Source: Pseudomonas kielensis
GTDB lineage: Bacteria > Pseudomonadota > Gammaproteobacteria > Pseudomonadales > Pseudomonadaceae
Direction of reading: 5' to 3'
Assembly (NCBI RefSeq): GCF_014236655.1
Contig: NZ_JACMYG010000021.1
Span: forward strand, 40,470-104,469
Length of the DNA: 64,000 bases
Positions 1 to 8,658 of this stretch are shown here, piece after piece. The notes under the pieces are model-generated. The model worked only from the letters and a program-made list of their open reading frames with translations. It had not been told where the DNA came from and did not search any database. Position 1 is the first letter of the stretch; every line of letters starts with the position of its first letter. A program made the translations under genes and the position numbers.

Positions 1-149
1 TTGAAGCCCATTTGTAGTGTGTCGGTATGCACCTCCTGCAACTTGAGGGGCTGGGCAGAATATTTGTATCTGGATGATGGTAGTCGCCTGTGGCGCCGGA
101 GCAAGGGCGGGGCTGTTTGCCGGGTGCTTCAGGGGCTGGCCACAGGCAT

Positions 150-177
150 AAAAAAACCCGGCAACGCCGGGTTTTTT
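150..177. terminator. Bidirectional rho-independent terminator after sodB
   Basis: A GC stem (AACCCGGC / GCCGGGTT) with a short loop is flanked by an A-run on one side and a T-run on the other, so it can stop transcription in both directions. It lies 15 bp beyond the sodB stop codon and most likely ends the sodB transcript. Confidence 0.85.
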
Positions 178-191
178 CACTGCAAGCAGAC

Positions 192-788
192 TCAAGCGGT
201 GAAGGTTTTGCCTTCGAACTGCTCAGCCACGAACTTCCAGTTGACCAGGTTCCAGAACGCTTCCACATACTTTGGACGCACGTTGCGGTAGTCGATGTAG
301 TAGGCGTGTTCCCAGACGTCGCAGGTCAACAGCGGGGTGTCGCCGTTGGTCAGCGGGTTGCCGGCGCCGATGGTGCTGGCCAGGGCCAGGGGACCGTCAG
401 CCTTTTTCACCAGCCAGCCCCAGCCGGAACCGAAGGTACCGATGGAGGTTTTGCTGAACTCTTCCTTGAACTTGTCGAACGAACCGAAAGCAGCGTTGAT
501 GGCTTCAGCCAGCGCGCCGGTTGGTTGACCGCCGGCGTTTGGCGCCAGGCAGTTCCAGTAGAAAGTGTGGTTCCACACTTGAGCGGCGTTGTTGAAGATG
601 CCGCCCGAAGAAGACTTGACGATTTCTTCCAGAGTCTTGCCTTCGAACTCGGTGCCTGGCACCAGGTTGTTCAGGTTCACGACGTAGGTGTTGTGGTGCT
701 TGTCGTGGTGAAACTCCAGCGTTTCCTTGGAAATGTGCGGCTGCAGTGCATCGTGTGCGTAAGGCAGTGGCGGCAATTCGAAAGCCAT
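192..788 (-). CDS. sodB: Superoxide dismutase [Fe]
   Basis: Cytoplasmic iron superoxide dismutase that converts superoxide to oxygen and hydrogen peroxide. The 198-residue protein has the usual bacterial FeSOD length and all four metal ligands at their standard positions: His27 (in FHHDKHH), His74 (WNHTFYWN), Asp157 and His161 (DVWEHAYY). The GSGWGWL and GGQPTG segments fit the Fe type rather than the Mn type. The start at 788 was chosen because AGGAG lies a few bases upstream on the minus strand; an in-frame upstream extension adds only unconserved residues. It appears monocistronic, with a terminator directly downstream. A TATGAT hexamer at 890-895 (minus strand) could be the -10, but I see no good -35. 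Identification is secure. Confidence 0.98.
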   Translation of the reverse strand: MAFELPPLPYAHDALQPHISKETLEFHHDKHHNTYVVNLNNLVPGTEFEGKTLEEIVKSSSGGIFNNAAQVWNHTFYWNCLAPNAGGQPTGALAEAINAAFGSFDKFKEEFSKTSIGTFGSGWGWLVKKADGPLALASTIGAGNPLTNGDTPLLTCDVWEHAYYIDYRNVRPKYVEAFWNLVNWKFVAEQFEGKTFTA

Positions 789-963
789 GATGATTCTCCT
801 AATCAGGTCAGTTGCGGTGGGCGCAAGGCCGATCACGGGCGGCCAGACAAGCGCCGGGGAGTTTGTACTCTTTGCGGCGCAGGTGTCGGATCATAGCACC
901 GGGGGTGCGGCATAACCACGCAACAACTGTGTGGGATAGAGGTTCCAGAGCCTTTTGCGATAT

Positions 964-1566
964 TCAACTGGCGGCAATTAATTGAAAGGCCACCGCGAAC
1001 ATCATCACCGCCACCAGCAGGTCGAGAATTCGCCAGGTGCTGGGGCGAGCCAACCAGGGGGCCAACCAGGCCGCGCCGAAGGCCAGGGTGAAAAACCACA
1101 GCAGCGAGGCACTGGCCGCGCCGACCACATAGGCCCCGGGCTCGGCCTGCTGGGCGCCGAGCGAGCCGATCAGCAACACCGTGTCGAGGTAGACGTGGGG
1201 GTTGAGCAGGGTCACCGCCAGTGCGCTAAGCAGCACCGCGCGCAACGAGCGTACGGTCTGGTCCTCGCCCTGCTGCAGGCTCTGTTTCGAGCAGGCCCGA
1301 CGCAACGCCAGGCTGCCGTACCACAGCAGGAAGGCGGCGCCGCCCCAGCGCGCGATGGCCAGCAGGGTCGGGTTCTGCGCGAGCACGGTGGCCAGGCCAA
1401 ATACGCCAGCCGCCACCAGCAGCGCGTCGCAGACCACACACAGTGCGGCCACCGGCAGATGATGCTCACGGCGCAGGCTTTGCGCCAGGACAAAGGCGTT
1501 TTGCGTGCCGATCGCCATGATCAGGCCGAACGCCACCAACAGGCCGTTTACATAGCTTTGCCACAT
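964..1566 (-). CDS. argO: LysE/ArgO family basic amino acid exporter
   Basis: Inner-membrane exporter of the LysE superfamily, predicted to export arginine and/or lysine analogues. The 200-residue protein begins with a hydrophobic segment ending in the family signature GTQNAFVL (residues about 20-27), and about six membrane segments follow. NPHVYLDT in the middle is the other conserved LysE/ArgO block. The start at 1566 gives the usual family length. The gene lies 5 bp downstream of an ACT-domain gene on the same strand, and a divergent ArgP-like LysR regulator follows at 2070, the regulator-exporter pairing known for argP/argO. Regulation by that LysR protein in response to basic amino acids is inferred from the arrangement. 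Confidence 0.85.
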   Translation of the reverse strand: MWQSYVNGLLVAFGLIMAIGTQNAFVLAQSLRREHHLPVAALCVVCDALLVAAGVFGLATVLAQNPTLLAIARWGGAAFLLWYGSLALRRACSKQSLQQGEDQTVRSLRAVLLSALAVTLLNPHVYLDTVLLIGSLGAQQAEPGAYVVGAASASLLWFFTLAFGAAWLAPWLARPSTWRILDLLVAVMMFAVAFQLIAAS

Positions 1567-1571
1567 AAGTC

Positions 1572-1973
1572 TTACTCCGCGTTCGCCGCCAGTTGCGTGA
1601 GTACGGCCATCGCGCGCTCGGCATCGCCCTGGCCGACAAACAGATGGTCGTGGTAGTAGCCGGCAATCACGTTGCAACTGATACCGGCCTGGCCCAGGGC
1701 TGTTGCGAAGGCGGCGGTGAGGCCGACCGCTTCCAGGGCCGAGTGCACGTTGAGGGTGATCCAGGCCGCCACGTAGTCGAAGGCCAGCCCACACTTCAGG
1801 GCGTGGGAGCGTTCGAGGATGACCGTCAGGCCTTCCTGTTCACGGAAGCTGCCAATGATTTCGCAGCCGGGTGGCAGTTGCCCGTCGGCAATCGTGCAGA
1901 ACACGTATTCGCCGTCGTTCAGCTGCGGGCTCATGCTGCGCAGCAAGGTGTTGAGGGAGGTTTCGCCAGCCAT
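1572..1973 (-). CDS. ACT-domain protein in the argO module
   Basis: A 133-residue soluble protein that reads as an ACT-type small-molecule-binding fold with no attached catalytic domain. The C-terminal half (ALGQAGISCNVIAGYYHDHLFVG) resembles the second ACT module of amino-acid-sensing proteins. The start at 1973 has AAGGA eight bases upstream. The gene is cotranscribed with argO (5-bp gap) and divergent from the ArgP-like regulator. I infer that it senses basic amino acids or otherwise modulates the export module; no enzymatic motif is visible. The family is widespread but, as far as I know, has no established role next to argO. Confidence 0.75.
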   Translation of the reverse strand: MAGETSLNTLLRSMSPQLNDGEYVFCTIADGQLPPGCEIIGSFREQEGLTVILERSHALKCGLAFDYVAAWITLNVHSALEAVGLTAAFATALGQAGISCNVIAGYYHDHLFVGQGDAERAMAVLTQLAANAE

Positions 1974-2069
1974 GTCGCTGATCCTTGGGCAAGAGTGGAT
2001 GCTGGCTATTCTCCTGTTCCAGGCTGTATAAGAAAAACCAATATTGCTGATCGCTCATTAGGAAAGCTG

Positions 2070-2969
2070 ATGTTCGACTATAAGTTGTTATCCGCCCTGG
2101 CTGCCGTGGTCGAGCAAGCCGGCTTCGAGCGCGCCGCCCAAGTGCTGGGACTCTCCCAGTCGGCGATTTCCCAGCGGATCAAATTGCTCGAAGCGCGGGT
2201 CGGCCAGCCAGTGCTGGTGCGGGCCACGCCACCGGCGCCGACCGAAATCGGCCGGCGCCTGCTCAACCATGTCCAGCAAGTGCGCCTGCTGGAGCGGGAC
2301 CTGCAAAGCCTGGTGCCGGCGCTGGATGAAGCGGGCTTGCCCGAGCGCCTGCGCATCGCCCTCAATGCCGACAGCCTGGCGACCTGGTGGGCGGGGGCGG
2401 TGGGGGATTTCTGCGCGGAACAGCATTTGCTGCTGGACCTGGTGGTGGAAGACCAGACCGTTGGCCTCAAGCGCATGCGTGCCGGGGAAGTGGCGGCCTG
2501 CCTGTGCGCCAGTGAGCGTCCGGTGGCGGGCGCGCGCAGTGTCTTGCTGGGCGCCATGCGTTATCGGGCCCTGGCCAGCCCGGCCTTTATAACCCGGCAC
2601 TTCCCGGACGGGGTACGCGCCGAGCACCTGGCCCGCACCCCGGCACTGGTGTTTGGTCCCGACGATTTCCTGCAGCATCGCTACCTGGCGTCCCTGGGTG
2701 TCGAAGGCGGTTTTGAGCATCATCTGTGCCCGTCTTCCGAAGGCTTCATTCGCCTGACCGAAGCGGGCCTGGGCTGGGGCCTGGTGCCGGAGTTGCAGGT
2801 GCGCGAGCAGCTCGAGCGCGGTGTGCTGGTGGAGTTGTTGGCAGATAAACCGATCGATGTGCCGCTGTACTGGCATCATTGGCGCAATGGTGGCCAACTG
2901 CTCGGTTTACTCACCGAGCATCTGGTGCGTTTATCCCGCCAATGGTTGGTGCCGTTGGAGCAGCGGTAA
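2070..2969 (+). CDS. LysR-family regulator, ArgP/IciA-like
   Basis: DNA-binding transcription factor of 299 residues. The N-terminal winged HTH (about residues 3-62) contains FERAAQVLGLSQSAISQRIK, the typical ArgP-type recognition helix, and a LysR effector-binding domain follows. The start at 2070 is preceded by AGGAAAG; the open frame extends upstream, but those residues do not belong to the family. It is divergent from the ACT-argO pair across a 96-bp gap. ArgP proteins activate argO in response to arginine/lysine in enterobacteria, so the context suggests control of the exporter. argP would be the natural name, but paralogues in this subfamily prevent certainty. Confidence 0.85.
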   Translation: MFDYKLLSALAAVVEQAGFERAAQVLGLSQSAISQRIKLLEARVGQPVLVRATPPAPTEIGRRLLNHVQQVRLLERDLQSLVPALDEAGLPERLRIALNADSLATWWAGAVGDFCAEQHLLLDLVVEDQTVGLKRMRAGEVAACLCASERPVAGARSVLLGAMRYRALASPAFITRHFPDGVRAEHLARTPALVFGPDDFLQHRYLASLGVEGGFEHHLCPSSEGFIRLTEAGLGWGLVPELQVREQLERGVLVELLADKPIDVPLYWHHWRNGGQLLGLLTEHLVRLSRQWLVPLEQR

Positions 2970-3065
2970 GCGTCAAGCAGCAAGCGATAAGTGAACAGCT
3001 TGCGTACCGTTTTTAATGTGCAGCTTGTGGCTTGAAGCTTGGAACTGCATTTGTAGGAGCAATAC

Positions 3066-4073
3066 ATGAAAATTCTGGTCACCGGCGCAAGCGGCTTCAT
3101 TGGCGGGCGCTTTGCGCGGTTCGCCCTGGAGCAGGGCCTGGACGTGCGGGTCAACGGTCGCCGGGCCGAGAGCGTCGAGCATCTGGTGCGCCGTGGCGCC
3201 CAGTTCGTGCAGGGCGACCTGACCGATGGGCAACTGGTGCGCGACCTGTGCGTGGACGTCGACGCCGTGGTGCATTGCGCCGGTGCGGTAGGGGTGTGGG
3301 GGCGCTATCAGGATTTCCATCAGGGCAACGTGCTGGTCACCGAAAACGTGGTCGAGGCCTGCCTCAAACAAAATGTCCGGCGCCTGGTGCACCTGTCCTC
3401 GCCGTCGGTCTACTTCGATGGCCGCGATCACCTGGGCCTGACCGAAGAGCAAGTGCCCAAGCGGTTCAAGCATCCTTATGCGGCCACCAAGTACCTGGCC
3501 GAGCAAAAGGTCTTCGGCGCCCAGGAGTTCGGGCTTGAAGTGCTGGCGCTGCGCCCACGCTTCGTCACCGGCGCCGGCGACATGAGCATCTTCCCGCGGC
3601 TGCTGAAAATGCAGCGCAAGGGGCGCCTGGCAATTGTCGGCAATGGCCTGAACAAGGTCGACTTCACCAGCGTGCAGAACCTCAACGAGGCCATGCTCAG
3701 CTGTCTGCTGGCCAGCGGTTCGGCGTTGGGCAAGGTCTATAACATCAGCAACGGTGCGCCCGTGCCTTTGTGGGACGTGGTCAACTATGTGATGCGCCGG
3801 ATGCAGGTGCCGCAGGTCACGCGCTACCGTTCCTATGCCCTGGCCTACAGCGTTGCGGCGCTGAACGAGGGGTTTTGCAAACTCTGGCCGGGACGCCCGG
3901 AGCCGACCCTGTCGCGCCTGGGCATGCAGGTGATGAACAAAAACTTCACCCTGGACATCAGCCGCGCCCGGCATTATCTGGACTACGATCCGAAAGTCAG
4001 CCTGTGGGCGGCGCTGGATGAGTTCTGTGGCTGGTGGAAGGCCCAGGACATCGGCGCATCCCCCCGGCACTGA
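3066..4073 (+). CDS. NAD-dependent epimerase/dehydratase (extended SDR, 3-beta-HSD-like)
   Basis: Extended short-chain dehydrogenase of 335 residues. The Rossmann motif G7xxG10xxG13 (TGASGFIGG) and the catalytic pair Tyr138xxxLys142 (YAATK) are intact, with Ser111-Ser113 in SSPSVYF in the expected serine position. The sequence resembles NAD-dependent epimerase/3-beta-hydroxysteroid dehydrogenase-like proteins rather than a nucleotide-sugar enzyme of known substrate. The start at 3066 is preceded by AGGAG at good spacing. It stands alone between the LysR gene and a coiled-coil membrane protein gene, so the neighbourhood does not suggest a substrate. Confidence 0.85.
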   Translation: MKILVTGASGFIGGRFARFALEQGLDVRVNGRRAESVEHLVRRGAQFVQGDLTDGQLVRDLCVDVDAVVHCAGAVGVWGRYQDFHQGNVLVTENVVEACLKQNVRRLVHLSSPSVYFDGRDHLGLTEEQVPKRFKHPYAATKYLAEQKVFGAQEFGLEVLALRPRFVTGAGDMSIFPRLLKMQRKGRLAIVGNGLNKVDFTSVQNLNEAMLSCLLASGSALGKVYNISNGAPVPLWDVVNYVMRRMQVPQVTRYRSYALAYSVAALNEGFCKLWPGRPEPTLSRLGMQVMNKNFTLDISRARHYLDYDPKVSLWAALDEFCGWWKAQDIGASPRH

Positions 4074-4166
4074 ACCGAGTGACGGGTTCGGGGTCGATCA
4101 ATGCGCCGGGTTCAAGGTTTATACTCGGCGCATTTAGCCATCTCTGTGGTTCCAAAAGGTTGACTC

Positions 4167-5012
4167 ATGTCCATGCGTAACGATGCCAACGACGACTTCG
4201 ATAATGTGCCGAGCCTGCGTGCCGACAGCTTCGATCACGATGACTTCCACGCCGCCGGCCCCACCCGCGAGCGCAACAGCGTGCATGCGCGCAGCGTCCC
4301 TGCGGTCCAGGCCAAGGGGCCGAGCACCGGTCCGTTGTGGGCGTTGGTGGGGGCGCTGTTCTTTGCGTTCATAGGCCTGGCCTGGTGGAGCTTCCAGCAG
4401 ATCTCGCTGATGGAGCAGCAGTTGGTGGCCACCCAGGAAAGCTTCGCGCGCATCAGTGAGGAAGCGGCCGGGCGCCTGCAGGACATTTCCGGCAAGGTCG
4501 TCGCCAGCCAGACCAACGTCAGCAGCGACAGTGAAGCGCTCAAGCTGCAGATCAAACAGCTCGAGCGCCAGTTGCTGGAGCAGAACCAGCAACAGCAGGG
4601 CGTGGTAGGGCAGGCCACGGACCTGGACAAACGCCTGGCGCAGATCGCGGCGCAAAGTGCCGAGCAGCGCACCCTCAATAACCAGCTGCAAAGCGAACTC
4701 AAGACCCTGGGCGCCGAGGTGACCACCCTCAAGAGCACGCCGGCCGATACCAGCAAGGTCGAGACCGAACTCAAAAGCCTCGGTGCCGAGATCGCGGCAT
4801 TGAAGAAACAGGGCAATCCGAGCGCGGCCATCGATCGTCTGGAGCAGGAACTGCTGGTGATCAAGAGCGAGCAGGACAATCGCCCGGCGACCCCGCAAGG
4901 TGGCGCGACAGTGGCCGAGTTCGATGCGTTTCGTGGCCAGGTCACACGCAACATCACCACCTTGCAGACCCAGATCCGCAATCTGCAGCAGCAGATCAGC
5001 GCTCGTCCTTGA
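4167..5012 (+). CDS. Single-pass membrane coiled-coil protein, function unknown
   Basis: A 281-residue protein with an acidic, disordered N-terminus (1-50), one membrane helix at about 56-76 (LWALVGALFFAFIGLAWW) and a long coiled coil (about 80-275) rich in Gln, Glu and Leu heptads. No catalytic motif is present, although such proteins are sometimes auto-labelled 'ATPase'. The topology suggests a periplasmic or inner-membrane scaffold. The start at 4167 has AAAAGG upstream, and a possible -10 hexamer TATACT lies at 4120-4125 with only a weak -35. The next gene, for a periplasmic Cache protein, follows after 87 bp on the same strand; a functional link is possible but unproven. Confidence 0.75.
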   Translation: MSMRNDANDDFDNVPSLRADSFDHDDFHAAGPTRERNSVHARSVPAVQAKGPSTGPLWALVGALFFAFIGLAWWSFQQISLMEQQLVATQESFARISEEAAGRLQDISGKVVASQTNVSSDSEALKLQIKQLERQLLEQNQQQQGVVGQATDLDKRLAQIAAQSAEQRTLNNQLQSELKTLGAEVTTLKSTPADTSKVETELKSLGAEIAALKKQGNPSAAIDRLEQELLVIKSEQDNRPATPQGGATVAEFDAFRGQVTRNITTLQTQIRNLQQQISARP

Positions 5013-5099
5013 TCGGGCCAGCCGGCTTTTGCTGAATACTCGTACATAGCCCCAAGCCGTCTACGCTCTTGAAACATCTACAAGAACGAGGGACGCACA

Positions 5100-5948
5100 A
5101 TGAGGTTTCTGCAAAAAGCCGTGCTGCTCGGCGGGTTACTGCTGTTGTGCCTGGGGCAGGTGCAGGCGGCGGCCAAGGCCGCCGATGAGGACAAGGCCGC
5201 ACTGGCCTTGCTGGAAAAGGCCCTGGCCTACTACCACGACCAAGGTGACAAGGCGTTTGCCGCCTTCAGTCGCCAGGGTGAGTTTGTCGACAAGGACAAG
5301 TACGTTTTTGTGCTCGACACCAAGGGCACCATGCTCGCCAGTGGCGGGCCGTCTTCGGCATTGATCGGGCGCGATGTCTCCGAAGTGCTGGGCCCGGACC
5401 TGCAGAAAGCCTTCAAGAACGCCTTGCTGGTGCCTGAGGGCAACGGCATCCAGACCGCCGAGTATCGTTGGCAGAACTGGGCCGACGGCAAGGTCGAGCG
5501 CAAGCGTGTGTACTACCAACGCATCGGCCAGCGAATTCTCGCGGTCGGTTACTACCTGCCACGGGCGTCAGCCGAGCAGGCCAAGGCCCTGCTCGACAAA
5601 GCGGCGGCCGACCTGGCCAAGGACGAACAGGCCACAATCAAATCGATCAATTCCCTGCAAGGCGGTTTCCTGCAGGACGACCTGTATGTGTTCGTGGTCA
5701 ATCTCGACAATCATCGTTACCTGGCCCACGGCACCAATCTGCGCCTGATCAACACCGATTTCGGCAAGGTCAAGGACCCGGAGGGCAAACCCGTGGGCGA
5801 GCCGATCCTGGCGCTGATGGCCACCCAGGATCAGGGCGAGTACGAGTACCGCTGGAAAAACCCGGTCACCGGCAAAGTGGAGAACAAGCACGCCTACCTG
5901 AAAAAAGTCGGCAACCGGCTGGTGGCGGTGGGGTACTACAGCCCTTGA
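5100..5948 (+). CDS. Periplasmic protein with two tandem single-Cache domains
   Basis: A 282-residue exported protein with a signal peptide (about 1-23, ending QVQA). It consists of two homologous halves, each with a YVFV[LV] strand near its start, an internal YRWxN block and a closing AVGYY strand. This is the single-Cache ligand-binding fold seen outside chemoreceptors and histidine kinases. No membrane helix after the signal and no output domain is present, so it would act as a free periplasmic binding or sensing protein. GAGGGA precedes the start at 5100. The gene runs convergently into the exporter gene at 5951 with only 2 bp between them. Confidence 0.82.
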   Translation: MRFLQKAVLLGGLLLLCLGQVQAAAKAADEDKAALALLEKALAYYHDQGDKAFAAFSRQGEFVDKDKYVFVLDTKGTMLASGGPSSALIGRDVSEVLGPDLQKAFKNALLVPEGNGIQTAEYRWQNWADGKVERKRVYYQRIGQRILAVGYYLPRASAEQAKALLDKAAADLAKDEQATIKSINSLQGGFLQDDLYVFVVNLDNHRYLAHGTNLRLINTDFGKVKDPEGKPVGEPILALMATQDQGEYEYRWKNPVTGKVENKHAYLKKVGNRLVAVGYYSP

Positions 5949-5950
5949 TC

Positions 5951-7468
5951 CTACGGGGCATTGTGTTCGCGGCCGCGCAGCAGTTGATTGGGCATCGCGA
6001 TGGCCGCCGCCAGTCCCAGCAGCGACACCGCCGCACTGACCATCAGCAAATGCCGGAAGGTCAACAGCAACTCGGCGCGCAGGGCGTTCTGCGCGTCGCC
6101 AGGGGCGGCGTTCAAACCGTCGAGCAGGACGTTGCCCGAACTGCCTTCACTCACCAGCGACGTGCCCGCCAGGTGGGCGAAGCTGGAGTCCTGCAATAGC
6201 GCCAGCAACAGGGCCGACATCAAGGCCACGCCTACCGCGCCGCCGAGGGCGCGGAACAGGTTGGTGGTGCTGGTCGCGACGCCGATGTCCCGTTGTTCCA
6301 CCGAGTTTTGCGTGCCCACCAGCGAGGTCGGGAACTGCATGCCGGCGGCGATCCCGCAGAGCAACATGAACAGGCTGCTCAGGAGCATCGCTTGCGGCGG
6401 GCTGTAGGCCATGCCGAGGATTGCGATCGGGGTCAGCAGCGCACCCGTGAGGATCATCGGTTTGTAGCGTCCGGTCACCGAGGTCCGGCGCCCGGCGTAG
6501 TAGGCCCCCATCGGCAAACCCATGGCCAGCGGCAACAGGTGCAGCGCGGCGCTGTCGGCACCGGCGCCGGTGACGCTCTGAAAGCGCAGCGGCATCAGCA
6601 CGATCAGGGAAATCGCCTGGAAGCTGGTGAAGAAAATCGTGCACCAGCACAGCAGTGCATTGCGGTTGGCGAACAGGTGCATCGGCAGCAGCGGTTCGCG
6701 GGCGCGGCGCTCGTGCCAGACGAACAGCGCCAGGGTCAGCACCGCGCCCGCCAGCAGCCCCAGCACTTCGGCACTGCGCCAGGCGTGACCCTGGCCAACC
6801 TGGGTGATGCCGAGCAACAGGGCGGTCAGGCCGATGATCATCAGCAGCGTGCCGAGGTAGTCGATCAGCGGTTTGCGTTGCGGCACCGGCAGGCCAACCA
6901 GTGTGCGGTTGGCCACCAGCCAGGCGCCCAGGCCCAGGGGCAGGTTGATCAGGAACACCCAGCGCCAGGACAGGTACTCGGTCATGAAGCCGCCGAGCAC
7001 CGGCCCGGCGACACTGGCCACCGCGTACATGCTGCTGAAGTAACCCTGGTAACGGCCGCGTTCGCGCGGTGGCACGATGTCGCCGATGATCGCCTGGCTG
7101 ACCGAAATCATCCCGCCGGCACCGATGCCCTGGATGATCCGCGCCAGGACCAGTTGCTCCATGCTCTGGGCCAGGCCGCACAGCAACGAAGCCAGGGTGA
7201 ACAGACCCATGCCGAACAGCATCAGCTTGCGTCGACCGTAGAGGTCGCCGAGTTTGCCGTAGATCGGCACCGCCACCGTCATTGCCACCATGTAGCCGGA
7301 AATCACCCAGGCCAGCAGGCTGACGTCCTTGAACTGGGCGGAAATGGCCGGCATCGACACGGCGACGATGGTCTGGTCCAGCGCACCGAGGAAGATCGCC
7401 AGCATCAGGGCGATCAGTACGCTGCGAATGGCCGGCTTGGGGGATTCAGGTTGGTTCATGGTGGTCAC
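5951..7468 (-). CDS. MFS multidrug exporter, DHA2 (EmrB/QacA-like) family
   Basis: Inner-membrane proton-coupled exporter of about 505 residues with roughly 14 hydrophobic segments. Motif C-type residues are seen in GPVLGGFMTEYLSWRWVF, the LDQTIVAVSMPAI block in helix 1 is a DHA2 signature, and GKLGDLYGRRKLM is motif A. A GTG start at 7468 with AGGG seven bases upstream is preferred; ATG at 7459 and TTG at 7474 are alternatives. No membrane-fusion protein gene adjoins it, so it may act alone. A short palindrome at 7512-7528 lies about 45 bp upstream of the start and could be an operator. Substrate unknown. Confidence 0.9.
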   Translation of the reverse strand: MTTMNQPESPKPAIRSVLIALMLAIFLGALDQTIVAVSMPAISAQFKDVSLLAWVISGYMVAMTVAVPIYGKLGDLYGRRKLMLFGMGLFTLASLLCGLAQSMEQLVLARIIQGIGAGGMISVSQAIIGDIVPPRERGRYQGYFSSMYAVASVAGPVLGGFMTEYLSWRWVFLINLPLGLGAWLVANRTLVGLPVPQRKPLIDYLGTLLMIIGLTALLLGITQVGQGHAWRSAEVLGLLAGAVLTLALFVWHERRAREPLLPMHLFANRNALLCWCTIFFTSFQAISLIVLMPLRFQSVTGAGADSAALHLLPLAMGLPMGAYYAGRRTSVTGRYKPMILTGALLTPIAILGMAYSPPQAMLLSSLFMLLCGIAAGMQFPTSLVGTQNSVEQRDIGVATSTTNLFRALGGAVGVALMSALLLALLQDSSFAHLAGTSLVSEGSSGNVLLDGLNAAPGDAQNALRAELLLTFRHLLMVSAAVSLLGLAAAIAMPNQLLRGREHNAP

Positions 7469-7511
7469 GGGCAAACCCTGCGGGGGGATGCCGCCAGTGT
7501 AAGTCGGTAGC

Positions 7512-7528
7512 AGGCTATTCGATAGCCT
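7512..7528. promoter_or_regulatory. Palindrome upstream of the DHA2 exporter gene
   Basis: Inverted repeat AGGCTAT-TCG-ATAGCCT lies between the divergent exporter and AraC-type regulator genes, about 45 bp from the exporter start. Its size and position fit a small operator; the cognate regulator is unknown. Confidence 0.35.
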
Positions 7529-7755
7529 CGTAAGAATGCTGGCGGGGGTTTTCCGTGACCCTGTTACGCGTGTCGTGCAGGTCGTTATGGCTTAAAAGCG
7601 TCAGTCCGACAGGCTAGTGGGTGGTTTTTATCCATCCGGTACTTGCATTTTTTCTTGGTGAGTCGGTCAATTGAGCGTGAACACTGAGCCCAAACCTGTA
7701 CATTTCGCCAATCGGGGCGACTATCGCCCGCTACGCTGAGGCCTGGACTGACGTT

Positions 7756-8652
7756 ATGAACAAGCCTGCCCTTCCTGCGATTCCAGTATTCAAACTCTAC
7801 GGTGAAAGTCTGGACTGGCCGACGCCGGACTTGCTGCATTGCGAAACCATCTCCCAGCGCAGCCGCGAACACCAATGGAAAATCAAACCCCACCGTCATG
7901 CCGATTTATGTCAGTTGCTGTTTGTATTCAAAGGCCAGGCAGAACTCGAAATCGAAGGCCAACTGAGCCGGCTTGACGAGCCTGGGATCCAGATCCTGCC
8001 GGCACTGTCGATCCACGGTTTTCGCTTCAGTGAGGATGTCGAGGGTTTTATCCTGACCCTGGCGGCCCCCCTGGTGGCTCATCTGCACGCTCAACTGGGC
8101 CATTCGGTCAACGCCCTGGCCCAGGCCGAAAGTTACCCGGCAGGCGCTCAGGCCGACTACCTCAATAACCTGTTCAGCGCCTTGCAGGCGGAGTACAACG
8201 GCCATCAACCGGCGCGCGAGATGCTCATGCATGCGTTGGTCAGCGTGATCCTGGTCTGGGTCAGCCGCCAGGTGATCCAGCGCCGAAGCGTCCACCAGCG
8301 TCCGCAGCGCGCCCGGGAATACCTCAATGGCTTCATTCAACTGGTGGAAGAGAATTATCGCCAGCACGTCAAGGTCGAGGACCTGGCCCATCGCCTGGGG
8401 ATTTCGGTGTCCCACCTCAACGGCACGTGCCGTGAGCTGGCGGGGCAGCCGGCGTTGCAGATCATGCACGAGCGCCAGTTGCTCGAGGCCAAGCGCATGC
8501 TGACCTACACCAACATGACGATTTACGAGATGTCCGATCTGCTGGGCTTCTCTGACCCGACCAATTTCACCCGGCTGTTCCGCCGCCGCGTCGGCATCTC
8601 GCCCAAGGCGTTTCGTGATCGCCTCAAGAGCGATCAGCGCGCCCAGGAGTGA
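7756..8652 (+). CDS. AraC-family regulator, PobR-like
   Basis: A 298-residue transcription regulator with an N-terminal cupin-type sensor (residues about 30-110, including KPHRHADLCQLLFVF) and a C-terminal pair of HTH motifs (about 195-290, with LAHRLGISVSHLN and MSDLLGFSDPTNFTRLFRR). The N-terminal half resembles PobR-type regulators of aromatic-acid genes, but no pobA lies nearby. It is divergent from the DHA2 exporter gene over about 290 bp, so control of that exporter is plausible. The start at 7756 lacks a strong Shine-Dalgarno sequence but gives the usual family length. Confidence 0.85.
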   Translation: MNKPALPAIPVFKLYGESLDWPTPDLLHCETISQRSREHQWKIKPHRHADLCQLLFVFKGQAELEIEGQLSRLDEPGIQILPALSIHGFRFSEDVEGFILTLAAPLVAHLHAQLGHSVNALAQAESYPAGAQADYLNNLFSALQAEYNGHQPAREMLMHALVSVILVWVSRQVIQRRSVHQRPQRAREYLNGFIQLVEENYRQHVKVEDLAHRLGISVSHLNGTCRELAGQPALQIMHERQLLEAKRMLTYTNMTIYEMSDLLGFSDPTNFTRLFRRRVGISPKAFRDRLKSDQRAQE

Positions 8653-8658
8653 GTGCCT

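Noticed and set aside
1..149. An AGGAGGT-like sequence on the minus strand near 30-40, suggesting a gene leaving the window
   Set aside because: No start codon lies at the right spacing before the window edge, so nothing can be supported.
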